The translations under genes and the position numbers were made by a program. The notes under the pieces were generated by a model that searched no databases, was not told where the DNA came from, and worked only from the letters and a program-made list of their open reading frames with translations. This document shows, piece by piece, positions 37,371 to 48,038 of a stretch of DNA of 64,000 nucleotides. Within the stretch, counting starts at the first letter, position 1. Each line of letters opens with the position of its first letter. This DNA comes from Eriocheir sinensis (Eukaryota > Arthropoda > Malacostraca > Decapoda > Varunidae), in assembly GCF_024679095.1 (NCBI RefSeq), contig NW_026112144.1, positions 99,501-163,500 of the forward strand, read 5' to 3'.

Positions 37371-38102
37371 AAAAGGAGGAAATAGAGTAAAAAGAAGAGT
37401 AGGGAAAAACAGGAGAATGGGAAGGACTGAATAAAGAGAAAAGAAAAAGAATAGCGGGTAGAGAGAGCTATGTGGCGGATGGGGAAAAAAGGGAATTATG
37501 AAAGAAGGGGACGCTGCTGAGGGGACAAAGGGTGAGAGGGATAAAGAGGGGAAAGAAAGGTGAAAAGGTAAGTGCACGGAGGAAGAAAAGAAGGAAAGGA
37601 CAAAGGAAAATTGGGTAAGAATTGTGTTTGGATACGACTGAGGCTTGAGGAGGAAGGGAGGGAAGAAAGGAAAACAGGGATGTAGATGAATGAGAAAAAG
37701 AAGGTGAATAGGAAAAGAGAAAAAGCATATGAAAAAGGGCAGAACAGGAAAGAAGAAAAGAAAGAAGGAGAAAAGTGGAAAATTATTTTTTGTCTTTTTT
37801 ATCAATCAGTTCTCCTCTTTCACTTTATTTTCGTTTGAGTTTAATTTCGCTGATTTCCTGCCGAGTAAACATCTGGCGGCGAAAGGCGATTAATATTCTT
37901 GTGCAAATACAAAGAAAGGAAAATTACGAAATGCTTCACGTTCTGTTACAAGTTATGATTTTTGTCCATATTTTTGTGGGAAAACCGGAAGTTATTATAG
38001 AAACGATTACTACTTCATTATTACAATGGAAAATGTGTGTGTTAGATGGACACACACACACACACTCTTATAAACTTTTATATTTATGGGTTATGACCGA
38101 TT

Positions 38103-38105
<3 letters not shown>
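37371..38105. other. Interval without a gene
   Basis: Purine-rich to 37770, then AT-rich sequence. No feature was recognised before the (AC)n array. Confidence 0.4.

Positions 38106-38150
<45 letters not shown>
38106..38150 (+). repeat. (AC)n microsatellite
   Basis: About 45 bp of AC, with a smaller AC run at 38049-38063. Confidence 0.95.
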
Positions 38151-38151
<1 letters not shown>

Positions 38152-38898
38152 ATTAGCCGATCACAGTCACGTCATCAAACTCTGATATGAAGAGAAATAT
38201 CTATCTCTACTAAAACGTCCAACTTGTAACCATCCAATACATCGTTTTGATCCACACATCCACCTGTGCACACCTGCCTGTCCACCAAGCCATACACACC
38301 TGTCTATCCGATCAACCCAGCACACCTGCCTATCAGAGAACCAATCAACCACTACCAACCAATCCACCATCACAATCAGTCCACCATCGCGGGCCATTGC
38401 CAGACGTATGCTATGACTGAATGGGACGCGGTTTGTTGCGGCGGTAATAAACATGAAGCTCAGGTGAGTCGCGTTACCTGGCCGCCAGCTCAGTAATTAG
38501 TGGCTGCAGGTGAGCGCCGGACAGGTGGAGGATAGGCGGCGGGTCAGGTCAGGTGTCGCTGAGTGCTGGCCTGTCTGTGTGCCTGGCTGTTTGTCTTCCC
38601 GTCATATCGATCTGTTTGTCTTTTAGTTTATGTTTGTCTATCTGCGTCTGTGTGTTTGTTCTTGTTTTGTCTGTCTGCTTTACTCTTCGTCAGTCTGTGT
38701 CTGTCTCTCTATCGTCGTGCTGTTCTTTATATACTTTCTTTGTCATCCCAGTTGTTTATTTTTTTCTTCATTTAATCGAGTTTTAATTCTTTTCTATATT
38801 TTTCTTTCGTTCCTTTTTTCTTTATTTCCTTTTCTTTCAGTTTCCGTTCCCCTCATAATCCTCTCTGCCTCAAATTACATTGCCCGTTCATAATTGCG

Positions 38899-38900
<2 letters not shown>
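38151..38900. other. Interval upstream of the Ig exon
   Basis: Contains 'gctcaggtgagtcgcg' at 38457-38472, which matches a splice-donor consensus. No supporting open exon or acceptor was recognised, so I do not call an exon. From 38560 the sequence is T-rich with (TCTG) runs. Confidence 0.35.

Positions 38901-38947
<47 letters not shown>
38901..38947 (+). repeat. (GT)n microsatellite
   Basis: About 47 bp of GT. Confidence 0.95.
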
Positions 38948-38950
<3 letters not shown>

Positions 38951-39248
38951 CGCATTTCATATTCATATTTTCCTTTGCCTCTTTCTATCTATTTATCTTT
39001 GTTTCTCTCTCTCTCTGAAGCCTCTCCACTTTACTCCCCTCTCCCTAACACACTCCCCCTACCCAGCTTCTCCCTGATCCCACAAACCTCCCCACAAAGT
39101 CTTACCCCCTCACAGATGTCACCCAACATTTTTGTCTACCCCAGTCCCTATCTTCCCCACCCACCCCATATTCTTCCTCCTCCTCCCCCACCCTCACACC
39201 GCTGCCTCCCACACCAAACTAACTCCCTCCCCCCCTCTCCCTCCGCAG

Positions 39249-39348
39249 GTGCCGGCCACAGAACCCTGGAGGAGGATCAGCTGTGTCCCACCTGTCCTTA
39301 CTTCCTGCCCACGTCCGTCGAGGTCACCACACCTGTGGGCATCCCGGC
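39249..39348 (+). CDS. Partial exon of a Dpr/zig-8-like Ig protein, cut by a MULE
   Basis: A pyrimidine-rich tract and 'ctccgcag' precede this exon. It reads in one frame to 'PYFLPTSVEVTTPVGIPA', which resembles the start of the first Ig domain of arthropod Dpr proteins (PYF...N/VT...G), followed in the family by a Cys-containing strand. That strand is not present: the terminal inverted repeat of the MULE begins at 39349 and supplies an in-frame TAA within six bases. The next part of the same domain lies at 46570. Function in the family: neuronal cell-surface adhesion through DIP partners. The assignment is weaker than for the 46570 exon. Confidence 0.55.
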
Positions 39349-39827
<479 letters not shown>

Positions 39828-39894
39828 TCACGTCTACCTGATTCTCCCATACTAGTCCTGTCTACCCCCCACCCCTATCCACCTCACGTTGACC

Positions 39895-40345
39895 TGAGTT
39901 CCCTAGGGAGGTAATGAGGTCAGCACTAAAGAACGGATTACAGGGTCTAGCTTAAAATTACCTTCATTAAGATTAAAATTATCAAACTTTTGTATACATG
40001 CAGACTCTATTATTCTACGTTTCTTAAAGTTATTACATTTATACAATAGCTGACTGTCGTCCCAGTTAATAGAGTGATTATTTTCTGAAGCATGTTTAAA
40101 CATAGCATTATTCAGGTTACATGTCCGAAAAGCATATAGATGTTCTTTACACGAGTTTCTAAATTTCTAACAGTTTCTCCAATATAAACAAGGTCACAAT
40201 CTTTACAGTCAATTTTATATACGCCAGCTGTACCATCTACAAAATTCTTGTTTTTTACTAACGTTGATTTAATGGTGGAGATATATTTATATGCTATGTT
40301 TACATCAAGGTCCTTATTAACAGTTTTAACGACATCAAGTTCAGG
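39895..40345 (-). pseudogene. Penelope-like element fragment: GIY-YIG domain
   Basis: The minus strand encodes 'GVYKIDCKDCDLVYIGETVR' in one frame (about 40230-40170), then after a frameshift 'MFKHASENNHSINWDDSQLL' and 'NFKKRRIIESACIQKF', ending 'LDPVIRSLVLTSLPP' near 39903. This is the GIY-YIG endonuclease module that closes Penelope-like retroelement proteins: the VYK...YIGET core, then the H..NNH.I.W segment. Only this C-terminal part is present. It lies between the MULE left TIR and the transposase gene. Confidence 0.78.
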
Positions 40346-40380
40346 TCAGGTCAGGTCAGGTCAGGATCAGGTCAGTTCAG
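40338..40380 (+). repeat. Short (GGTCA)n tandem repeat
   Basis: About eight pentamers, aggtcaggtcagg with small variations. Confidence 0.85.
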
Positions 40381-40731
40381 GTAACACCCCAGACAGCAGA
40401 TTCGGTCAAGGAGAGGTCATCAGAAGTGACCGCATAGAAATTAATTCAAGCAGTCTCTCTAGAAGTTTTATAAATTTATATCAAGAATATAATAATTTTG
40501 TTCAAAATAAAAAAGAAATTCAGAATGACTTTATCCCAAAGAAACTGTTTAGGTCAAGCAGTAATGATCCTAAATGGAGACGCAGAGTTAGAGGAGACAT
40601 GATTGAAGTATAGAAATGGTTCAAGGGATTAACAAGGGAGGGGCAGTGACGGCATGAGGTCAAGTGCACTCAGGTCAGCCACAGTTTGGTGGTGACTGCT
40701 GAGAGGACTCAGTCAGAGGCTAAACTTCATC

Positions 40732-40998
40732 ATGGCAACACCTAGAGAAGTGTTCGATTTCGAAGACGAAGGTTTTTCTACTATCATTCTAACCGAGACA
40801 GAAGATTTAGTGCATTTTCGCTTAAACGTGAAAACCGACGAAGAGTTCCAGCGTTGGAAGGAGCTATACATGGGAAAACCAACACTTGCTTCAACGTCAA
40901 GCATGTATATCCTGCCCGTTGCAGAAAATTGCTTCATAAAATACTAATTTGTCATCATGGTGCTGCTCGCCACTTGGGAAAGAAGAGAACATATACTG
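40732..40998 (+). pseudogene. MULE transposase exon 1 (N-terminus, zinc-finger start)
   Basis: Starts with ATG at 40732 ('MATPREVFDFEDEGFSTI'). It reads in frame to 'FQRWKELYM', then the recognisable sequence moves by one base to 'GKTNTCFNVKHVYPARC' and 'LICHHGAARHLGKKRTYTG', ending at a donor 'tactgg|gtaagt' at 40998/40999. The Cys and His spacing suggests the first half of a FLYWCH/WRKY-GCM1-type finger that continues in exon 2. A frameshift near 40872 breaks this copy, unless an unrecognised splice exists. Confidence 0.65.
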
Positions 40999-41192
40999 GG
41001 TAAGTACCTGTTAAAAATTTGTTCTATAAATAGGATACATTTACTATGCCCTGCGGTTCAAAATACATATCAGTTATTTTTAACACACTATATGAAGGAA
41101 ACTGCAAACCTCTCGTACTCAAGGCAGCTCCTTCTACCATCCCCATTTCTTATCTATGCTGTTCTTGATATTCATCTTAACCTTGTTCGTAG

Positions 41193-41389
41193 GTGCCCTG
41201 TAACAATGGACGTTGTCATTCGGTTCATAACTAAGGACACTGTAAAGAAGGACAAACTGATGGCCACACACCCATGCTTCGTAAAACTGAAGGGACAGCA
41301 CAATCACTCTCTACAGTCTGCAGAAGCTCTGAACCAGCTTAGGGTACTTCCGGAAACGAGGGAGACTTTTATTAAGTATTTTGAGCAAG
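41193..41389 (+). pseudogene. MULE transposase exon 2 (finger, HNH end)
   Basis: Acceptor 'ttcgtag' at 41192. The exon reads 'CPVTMDVVIRFITKDTVKKD', then 'CFVKLKGQHNHSLQSAEALN' and 'RETFIKYFEQ', and ends at a donor at 41390. Joining to exon 1 restores T-G-C-P in frame. The C...C...HNH arrangement is the end of the WRKY-GCM1/FLYWCH-like DNA-binding finger found in MULE transposases. Confidence 0.72.
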
Positions 41390-41645
41390 GTACGGTAACT
41401 AATTGTTCACTGACTACTTCATTTCGTTTTTCGTTCTGAAAATACTAATTTCTAAGCAGGATTGATGTAGCATTTTATGTTGTGTCTCTTAGTGCACTTG
41501 CACTATTGACTGTGTAATATTTTAACACTTCAGACTGCATGTGACATAGATTTAAGGAATATTTTAATAGCTAGGTACATTATTCATGTCTGCGCGAGCA
41601 CCATGGACAACACATTCTGCTATACGTTCAATTTTCAATTTTCAG

Positions 41646-42087
41646 GAATGACTGCTAATCAGGCTGGAAGATTCCATGTCCTAAAAATGGGGCTGTGTGA
41701 TGACTTATTTGGACAGGCCAATCATGCTATAAACCCATCGCCTCGTGCTATCAGTTATATGAGAGACGAATGGCTGAAGAATGAACATGGTGGCCTGAAG
41801 AACTTATCAATGGCAGAGGCAATCAGAAAGTATGCCGCAAATAACCCAGATGTGACGATACTGGAGGACATATCAGAAGGAAGTTTTACTGCAGTACTTG
41901 TTACAGCTTTTATGAAGAGAGTCCACATTAAATTTAGGGAAGCTGGAGAAGTAATCTTTGTGGATGCCACGGATGTGTTGACCAACTCAACACTTCAGTT
42001 ATTCCTTCCTTCTGTGCTGGACCAGCAGGTGCTGCTCCACTGGCAGTGCTGTTTACATCTTCCCAAGATGAAGCAACACTGAAAAAG
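41646..42087 (+). pseudogene. MULE transposase exon 3 (first DDE aspartate region)
   Basis: Acceptor 'tttcag' at 41645 and donor at 42088 (aaaaag|gtaagt). It encodes 'GMTANQAGRFHVLKMGLCDD', an alpha-helical middle part, and 'EVIFVDATDVLTNSTLQLF', where the Asp of VDAT fits the first DDE catalytic position. After this the recognisable sequence changes frame near 41995 ('CAGPAGAAPLAVLFTSSQDE'). The join to exon 4 is not clean in the frames I tried, so this copy is probably inactive. Confidence 0.7.
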
Positions 42088-42215
42088 GTAAGTCTGACAA
42101 TTTTCCTTTTACTGAATGTTGTTAACTCCGACTGGGGATTTGTAATCGGTATCTTGTGCGTGTGAGAAATACATAGAAATGGTCTTCGTCGTGCAGACTA
42201 CCGCTCTCTCTCTCG

Positions 42216-42246
<31 letters not shown>

Positions 42247-42363
42247 GCACACAAAGGGTCGGTTGGAAACCTAGGGTAACTGTCATTTCTGTGAAGCTTG
42301 GCTTGTGCTCTGGACGCATACTTGGATATATCTGAAGTTAATCACCTTTGCTCTTATCTACAG

Positions 42364-42694
42364 GTTTTGAAATGGTTAAGAGTGCTGTAGCAGAAAAGGC
42401 CTTCTATGGGAAGGGCACGCCGGAGACTTTCATGACTGACAACTGCGATGCCATGAGGAAAGCCCTAGCAGCAACCTGGCCTGGAGCTCGACAGTTCCTC
42501 TGCATTTTTCATTTTCTACAACAAGTATGGAGGTGGCTATTGGACTCGAGACACGAAATCAAGAAAGAAGATCGCCAGGAACTTATGACTATAGTGAAAA
42601 GCCTCGTATATTCAGCAACGAAGAACGATTTATTCACGTCATGGGGAAAATTCAAGGCTAATCCTCTTTCGGAGAAGTATCCTAACTTTAGAAG
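42364..42694 (+). CDS. MULE transposase exon 4 (second DDE aspartate)
   Basis: Acceptor 'ctacag' at 42363, donor 'ggtaca' at 42695. It encodes 'GFEMVKSAVAEKAFYGKGTP', then 'ETFMTDNCDAMRKALAATWP' with the TD catalytic Asp, and 'LCIFHFLQQVWRWLL', the C..H helix that follows it in MULE transposases. The exon is open in one frame and ends with 'SEKYPNFRR'. Confidence 0.8.
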
Positions 42695-42825
42695 GTACAG
42701 TATATTGCCATAATGTTAATCATATCTATAACAATAGTGATTTCGTAATATGGATGATAAGTACAGATAATGCATTTTTTTTTTTAATATTTTCAAAATC
42801 ATCATAATAATTGATAACATTTATA

Positions 42826-42829
<4 letters not shown>

Positions 42830-42858
<29 letters not shown>

Positions 42859-42859
42859 A
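42830..42859 (+). repeat. (ACT)n microsatellite in a transposase intron
   Basis: About ten ACT units. Confidence 0.9.
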
Positions 42860-42987
42860 GACTTCAAGAGCTGAATAGATGTTTGCTGGCCTATTGTAAA
42901 TAGTTAATATAAGGTCGTGTGAGTTTCCATGCTCTTCTGAACACCCAGTATTTAGGTCTAACAACTATTTTTGTTTTCTTATTTCAG

Positions 42988-43122
42988 CTATCTAGGCTCA
43001 CTGATGGAAAGGAGTGACGAGTGGGCGATAACGTTCAGGGCAGGTGCGGTGCTACGTGGACATCACACCAACAACTTCTGTGAGGCAACAATGTGCATCA
43101 TTAAGGAAGTCGTTCTTAATAG
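42988..43122 (+). CDS. MULE transposase exon 5
   Basis: Acceptor 'atttcag' at 42987, donor 'ataggtaagc' at 43123. It encodes 'YLGSLMERSDEWAITFRAGA', then 'RGHHTNNFCEATMCIIKEVV', which matches the region before the third catalytic residue of MULE transposases (the HTNN.CEA..R type). The acidic residue in CEA fits the last member of the DDE triad. Confidence 0.78.
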
Positions 43123-43573
43123 GTAAGCGCCAAGGGATGTTTCTTTCTTATTTGTGATGGCTGGTTTTATTAATATAAGTACCATACATCAACATGAAAC
43201 TCAAACTGCCATTTTACTGACTAGTTGTACAATTGGAGGCCTTCTCGTAAAGCTCGACTGTGTTCTATTACTTTTTTTTTTTTTGTTCTACATATTTTCG
43301 CATCATCAACAAACTCATCTGCGTTACTAGTGATGACAATGTCCTTAATTTTCTTGATTTCCGTGATTATTGTAAGTAGGGTATTACTGCCTATTATATT
43401 CAAGTGTTTCCATTACAGTAAATCACATACACAACATATTTTCCTTTCTAATAATTAAGTTCCCCCCTGAATCTAATATTCTGTTGCATTCTGTTGCTTC
43501 CCCTTATCAACATTTAAGTGTTTGCAGAACATTACTTACTTGTCTATTTATTCTTTCTCTCTCTGTTTTTTAG

Positions 43574-44366
43574 ATGCAAGGCATACAACGCAACGCAGCT
43601 GATCATTTTCATGGCCGAAATCTTTGACAGCTACATGAAGAAGAGGCTGGTGGACGTTGCGCTTGGCAGACGGAGAGTGAAATCATTAAGCACGGCTACA
43701 CTGCCTCTAGAAATGGTTACTTTCCAAGGTAACGGAAAGTACAGAGTCCAGAGCCAGTCTACTCCATCCCTTCAGTACGACGTAGATCTTGTGACTGGAT
43801 TTTGTGAGTGTACTGCAGGGGAAAATGGTTCCTTGTGTAAACATCAAGCTGCCTGTGCAGACTACAGCATGACGGTCCTGCCCCAAGTCTTCACTGCCAC
43901 TACTGAAAACAGACGGTGGCTGGCGTCAGTGGCAGTAGGCGACGAGAAAATTCCACCCGAAGGCTTTTTTAGAGGACTGTTGGAGCCAACATTAGAAAAA
44001 GAAGAAACTGCCTGTGCTTCTCCTGTTCAGGAATCCCAGGAAAGCACAGAGATCCAGCTAATGCCTCCTGAAGTGAACGTCGAGAATCAAGATGAAAATC
44101 CGCACCAGTCTCCAGATGTTGGCGAGTTTGTAGCTACATTCCAAAATGTGGTCGAAAAATATGCCAACAGTGACACTGCGGCAGCCCTCAGTACTGCTGT
44201 GAGACGGTTAAAGACTGTGAAAAGTGGGAATCAGCTGAACAGCATACTGCAGACCTTTGAAGTGGCCTTTGCAATAAGGGAGCTGGCAGAGGAAAAATTC
44301 GATGCCAGCCAACATCTATCGCAAGAAGAGGGCCAGGAAAACCCAGAGGTGCAGCCCTCTTGGTAA
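43574..44366 (+). CDS. MULE transposase exon 6 with SWIM zinc finger
   Basis: Acceptor 'gttttttag' at 43573. The exon joins exon 5 in frame (N-R-C-K-A) and encodes 'FMAEIFDSYMKKRLVDVALG', then the SWIM finger 'YDVDLVTGFCECTAGENGSL' continuing to CKHQAAC (C-x-C...C-x-H pattern), then an acidic, probably disordered tail of about 130 residues ending 'NPEVQPSW' and TAA. The SWIM finger binds DNA or protein in MULE transposases. The last 150 bp are included in a 278-bp tandem duplication. Confidence 0.85.
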
Positions 44367-44764
44367 GGGACGACGACCGAGCCACTTACCAAACCCAAAA
44401 CCAAAACGACCGCGAAATTTGTCCCAAAATATTGCGCAGAACGTGGCTAATGCTAAGTCACACGGGAGTGGCCACTAGGATAGGGATAAAGACTGTGAAA
44501 AGTGGGAATCAGCTGAACAGCATACTGCAGACCTTTGGAAGTGGCCTTTGCAATAAGGGAGCTGGCAGAGGAAAAATTCGATGCCAGCCAACATCTATCG
44601 CAAGAAGAGGGCCAGGAAAACCCAGAGGTGCAGCCCTCTTGGTAAGGGACGACGACCGAGCCACTTACCAAACCCAAAACCAAAACGACCGCGAAATTTG
44701 TCCCAAAATATTGCGCAGAACGTGGCTAATGCTAAGTCACACGGGAGTGGCCACTAGGATAGGG
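44213..44764 (+). repeat. 278-bp tandem duplication over the transposase 3' end
   Basis: Unit 1 (44213-44490) and unit 2 (44491-44764) are almost identical, differing by one inserted G in 'cctttggaagtgg' of unit 2 and at the right edge. Unit 1 contains the true stop codon. Unit 2 lies in the 3' UTR and is followed by AATAAA at 44784-44789. Confidence 0.92.
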
Positions 44765-44783
44765 AGTATTGTACATGCATTGA

Positions 44784-44789
44784 AATAAA
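44784..44789 (+). terminator. Probable poly(A) signal of the MULE transposase
   Basis: AATAAA about 420 bp after the stop codon and 120 bp before the right TIR. Confidence 0.55.
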
Positions 44790-44908
44790 ATTTTTGAGCG
44801 TCGGTTACAGATTTCTGTGGTATTTGTAAATATAAAGAAGGTTTGCCCGTTTTTCTAAGCTTAAGATGAAATTGACCGCATGAGGAAAACTGATGAACAT
44901 TTAGAGGA

Positions 44909-45212
44909 GAGAGTAGAGTGTTATTTATTGTTAATACATTTTACATAACTAATCATATATACAATAAAGAGAGAAAGAATAAAAGTAGTGTATGAATAAA
45001 TCCTGAAATAATAAAACTTAAGCTGAGAGAGAAATTCTATATAGTCAGACTAAGAATTGCATATATAATGTGAAAGCTTATGTTTATTTAAGCATCGTTT
45101 TCTGCGTCTTGGGGCCATTATGGATACTGAGTATGATGACATGACTCTACGGCCTTTTTCAACCACTTTTAACCCAATGGTGCCGAACAATAATACAGTT
45201 CGGGTTTATGCG
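44909..45212 (-). repeat. MULE right terminal inverted repeat
   Basis: About 304 bp, the reverse complement of the left arm without its two insertions. The last bases are gttcgggtttatgcg. Confidence 0.88.
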
Positions 45213-45720
45213 CCCCGGCCCTCTCGTCGGGGCGGGGCAGAGCGCGACTCACACTCCGATCACCGCCGCGGCGTCAACATCACCGGCCAGGCACCGATGA
45301 CGTCACGGCCGGCAGCCAATCACAACACGGAACAACCTCCTTCAAATATTACTAATTATACGCCTTTAAATACCTTCAACTCACTCCCCAGACGATTCTC
45401 AACATGGACAAGCCTCACAATCACTGTAATAATCAAGAATAGTCGCACGGGAAGGAGCAAACTGGCAGGACAAGGCTTCAGGCAGCAGGGCGCTCACTCC
45501 ATCCTGCTCTCAATCATTGTCTATACGCCGCGTCCCTTCCTGCAAGAACAACCACACCGTTTCTTACCTGATCCTTGCCTCGCCTCGCCTCAGCTCACCG
45601 CCGCCCGCCTGGCACACGCGCGACACACCCGCCGGGACCCCAACACGCACGGCACACGGACACGCCCTCACTCCGGCACTTTCCGCAGCACTCTGGGCTC
45701 GGCGTGACGTCACCGATGCG
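45213..45720. promoter_or_regulatory. CpG-rich segment with CRE and CCAAT-like motifs
   Basis: GC- and CpG-rich DNA outside the MULE. It contains TGACGTCA near 45299 and again near 45705, and 'agccaatcac' near 45312. These are classical vertebrate and insect promoter motifs. No transcription start or downstream exon was recognised, so a promoter role is only a suggestion. Confidence 0.3.
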
Positions 45721-46029
45721 CCTTTGTTTTACTCACAATGCCCCGATGGTTTTTTCGAAATGGTTACATTGACACCTGGGGCACTTTGGTCGCTTTCCAT
45801 CGAATAATAAGCATTGCTATTGAAGTTTGCGATTAAATAAATAACTTCTTCCATTGCTTAGTTAAATAATAATACTAAAATATAATGGCGTTCCCTACGT
45901 TACCTCTCTGAGAGTTGGCAACACAAGGCGCCTTCCCTCTACGTTAGTGTCTCGCTTGTTACTGCCTAAATATTTCACTATAAACGAAGGACTCCATGCT
46001 ATAAACCATTCCTCTGTTTGAGGCGGCGC

Positions 46030-46235
46030 AGGGATCACTGTACACCCCCCTTTCCCATCCCTGGGGTCGTGACCTCAAGTGAGGTCGCCAAGCGTTTTTC
46101 CTGGGGTCGCCAAGACCTCAAAATTTCAATCATTGTGTTATAATAACACATATACAACTAAACTACTGGGGTCGCAGTCATGTCTAGAGGTGCATGATTG
46201 GGGTCGCCTGAAAAAAGGTTGGGAACCGCTGCGGT
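46030..46235. mobile_element. Probable hAT-type element fragment
   Basis: The right edge reads 'aaaggttgggaaccgctg', the inverted-repeat style of hAT elements (CAGCGGTTCCCAACC inverted). The interior has repeated 'ggggtcgc' phrases, as in related MITEs. The left end, near 'gcagggatcactgtac', is too diverged to pair with confidence, and no 8-bp duplication is seen. Confidence 0.5.
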
Positions 46236-46569
46236 ACACCAGCATGATGACTTGTACGCCCCACGCCTGCATGATCACTTCCACCAGGGAGACACATCGT
46301 TCACAGGCTTGCCAACACTGCTGACACACATAATAATGCGGCCCTTATAACCAAAAAAAAAAAAAAAAAAAACATTTCAAACAAAATTCCTCCCCTCGTA
46401 CACACAACCAGGTATTCTTCCTTCCCAGGTGTCACGAATCAGACAAAAGTTCCTGATATTCCTCTAATAATTTCATCCCTTAATTAAAACCAGGCACCTC
46501 ATCAACCATTACAAGAACAAAACAAAACACACATTTCTCCCGCACTACATCAGGTGTTCTCCCCCCCAG

Positions 46570-46780
46570 GTGTCGTGGATCAGGCGCCAGGACCTGCACG
46601 TGATGACCACAGGTAACTTCACGTACACGACGGACACGAGGTTCCGCGCGCTGCACCTGCCCGGCTCGCCCTTCTGGAACCTGGAGGTGGACCGGCCCGC
46701 CATCACCGACTCCGGCCTCTACGAGTGCCAGGTGTCCATGCAGCCCAAGATATCCCTCCGCTTCAGGCTCAGCGTTGTGG
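46570..46780 (+). CDS. Ig-domain exon of a Dpr/zig-8-like protein
   Basis: Acceptor: a C run and 'cag' at 46567-46569. Donor: GTGAGT at 46781. The 211-bp exon reads 'VSWIRRQDLHVMTTGNFTY', 'TTDTRFRALHLPGSPFWNLE', 'ITDSGLYECQVSMQPKISL' and 'RFRLSVVG'. The W..R.DLH segment, the D.G.YECQ motif with its Ig Cys, and the PK.SL ending are the signature of the first Ig domain of Dpr proteins (zig-8 in nematode naming), neuronal surface receptors that bind DIP proteins. It is preceded by the partial exon at 39249. Confidence 0.87.
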
Positions 46781-46787
46781 GTGAGTG

Positions 46788-47130
46788 ATGATCCTATTCA
46801 AGTTAATGAAGTAGAAGCTCAGATTAGCACCATGAAACCTAACAAGCCTTGTGGACCTGATGGTCTCAGTCCCGGTGTCTTGAGATTATTACCTGCCCAG
46901 TGGATCCTCACCATTTCAGTGTTATTTAATGCAGTCTTTTCCTCATGGTGTTATCCCTCATCCTGGCGCCGTGCTCGTATGTTCACTATATTTAAGAGAG
47001 GTAACAGGAAAATTCCGGTGAACTACCGAGGGATCAATGTTATTAATTGTTTGGCAAAGCTCTTTGACTCAGTTTTGGACCCTTCTTTTCTTGTATTAAA
47101 TCAACTCTTTTATCACTCATTAATTACCCA
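46788..47130 (+). pseudogene. LINE K: RT fingers fragment beside the splice donor
   Basis: From a few bases after the Ig exon donor the frame reads 'VNEVEAQISTMKPNKPCGPD', 'GLSPGVLRLLPAQW', 'WRRARMFTIFKRGNRKIPVN' and 'YRGINVINCLAKLFDSVL'. That is the PNK..GPDGL and NYRGI block before RT motif A. The rest of RT is absent. The fragment ends with frame stops near 47130. The family is not assigned. Confidence 0.72.
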
Positions 47131-47179
47131 ATAAAGGATCTCACCGTCTCGTATCCCTGGTAACGTGATCCGGCTTAAG

Positions 47180-47956
47180 TTGTTATTGGAGACTGGTGTT
47201 CGGGGATAAACAAGGGAAAAAGAAAATATACATTTATTTAAAATTAAATGAAAGTAATTGCCTTACGCAATATTCTATGCTCAGACGATCATAACACTGG
47301 CATATTCAGCAATGGATGAAACATATGACAAACGACATGTCTTTAAACATAATACTACAATATGTGCTCAATTGTTGCCAATAATAATAACACTCGTCGT
47401 TCCACAAGCAGTGGTTTGTATCTCTCTGCTTACATCACAATCATTATGTACTCTCCTCACAATCCTACTACACATTCCTATAGTATAATCTACTACAAGT
47501 CACGGAAGCACCAAATTATACCACACCCAGTGGTTTTACCTTTGTTTTACATCGCAAACAAATAATCACAATCCTGTCCCACTCACAATCCTACTTCACA
47601 TTCCCTACATTATAATCTCCAGGACAATACAGTCGGTTTCCCTTAGATTCTCGAATTTCTACTCACGATTAAGATCACAACAGCCATTCTCGGCTGAGTG
47701 AGTAGCAGGTCTGCTTGAGGCGAGAACCAAGCTCGGTCTACTCTTACCACTGATTTCTAGGCCACATTTTTCTTTGCTTGAGGCGGACTTACATCCTTGA
47801 CACGCCTTAATTTTCTACATAACCAATGGCCAATACTTCCTGTCACACCCATCTGCTCGCTCATTATGTTGTATTGTTTTACTTCTCCTGCTATTCGTGA
47901 GTCAGTCTTAAGACACTCCCACAGTGATTTTTCTGTTAAATTATTGGCTCATAACA
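47180..47956 (-). other. Possible LTR-like segment downstream of the env-like region
   Basis: On the minus strand it would begin TGTTATGAGCC at 47956, like the presumed LTR start at 60508 (TGTTATGCC). It contains AATAAA near 47234 in the minus orientation. A matching second LTR is not in the window and no polypurine tract is clear, so this is only a candidate. Confidence 0.25.
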
Positions 47957-48038
47957 TGTCGCCACGACTGACGTCACGGGTCAGAGTCTTTTTCAATGGT
48001 TGTTCACACTTTCTGACCACGCCCACTGGGTATCTGTT

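Noticed and set aside
38457..38472. Splice donor of an additional host exon (cag|gtgagt)
   Set aside because: No acceptor or coding frame with family resemblance lies upstream. A single donor match is too weak.
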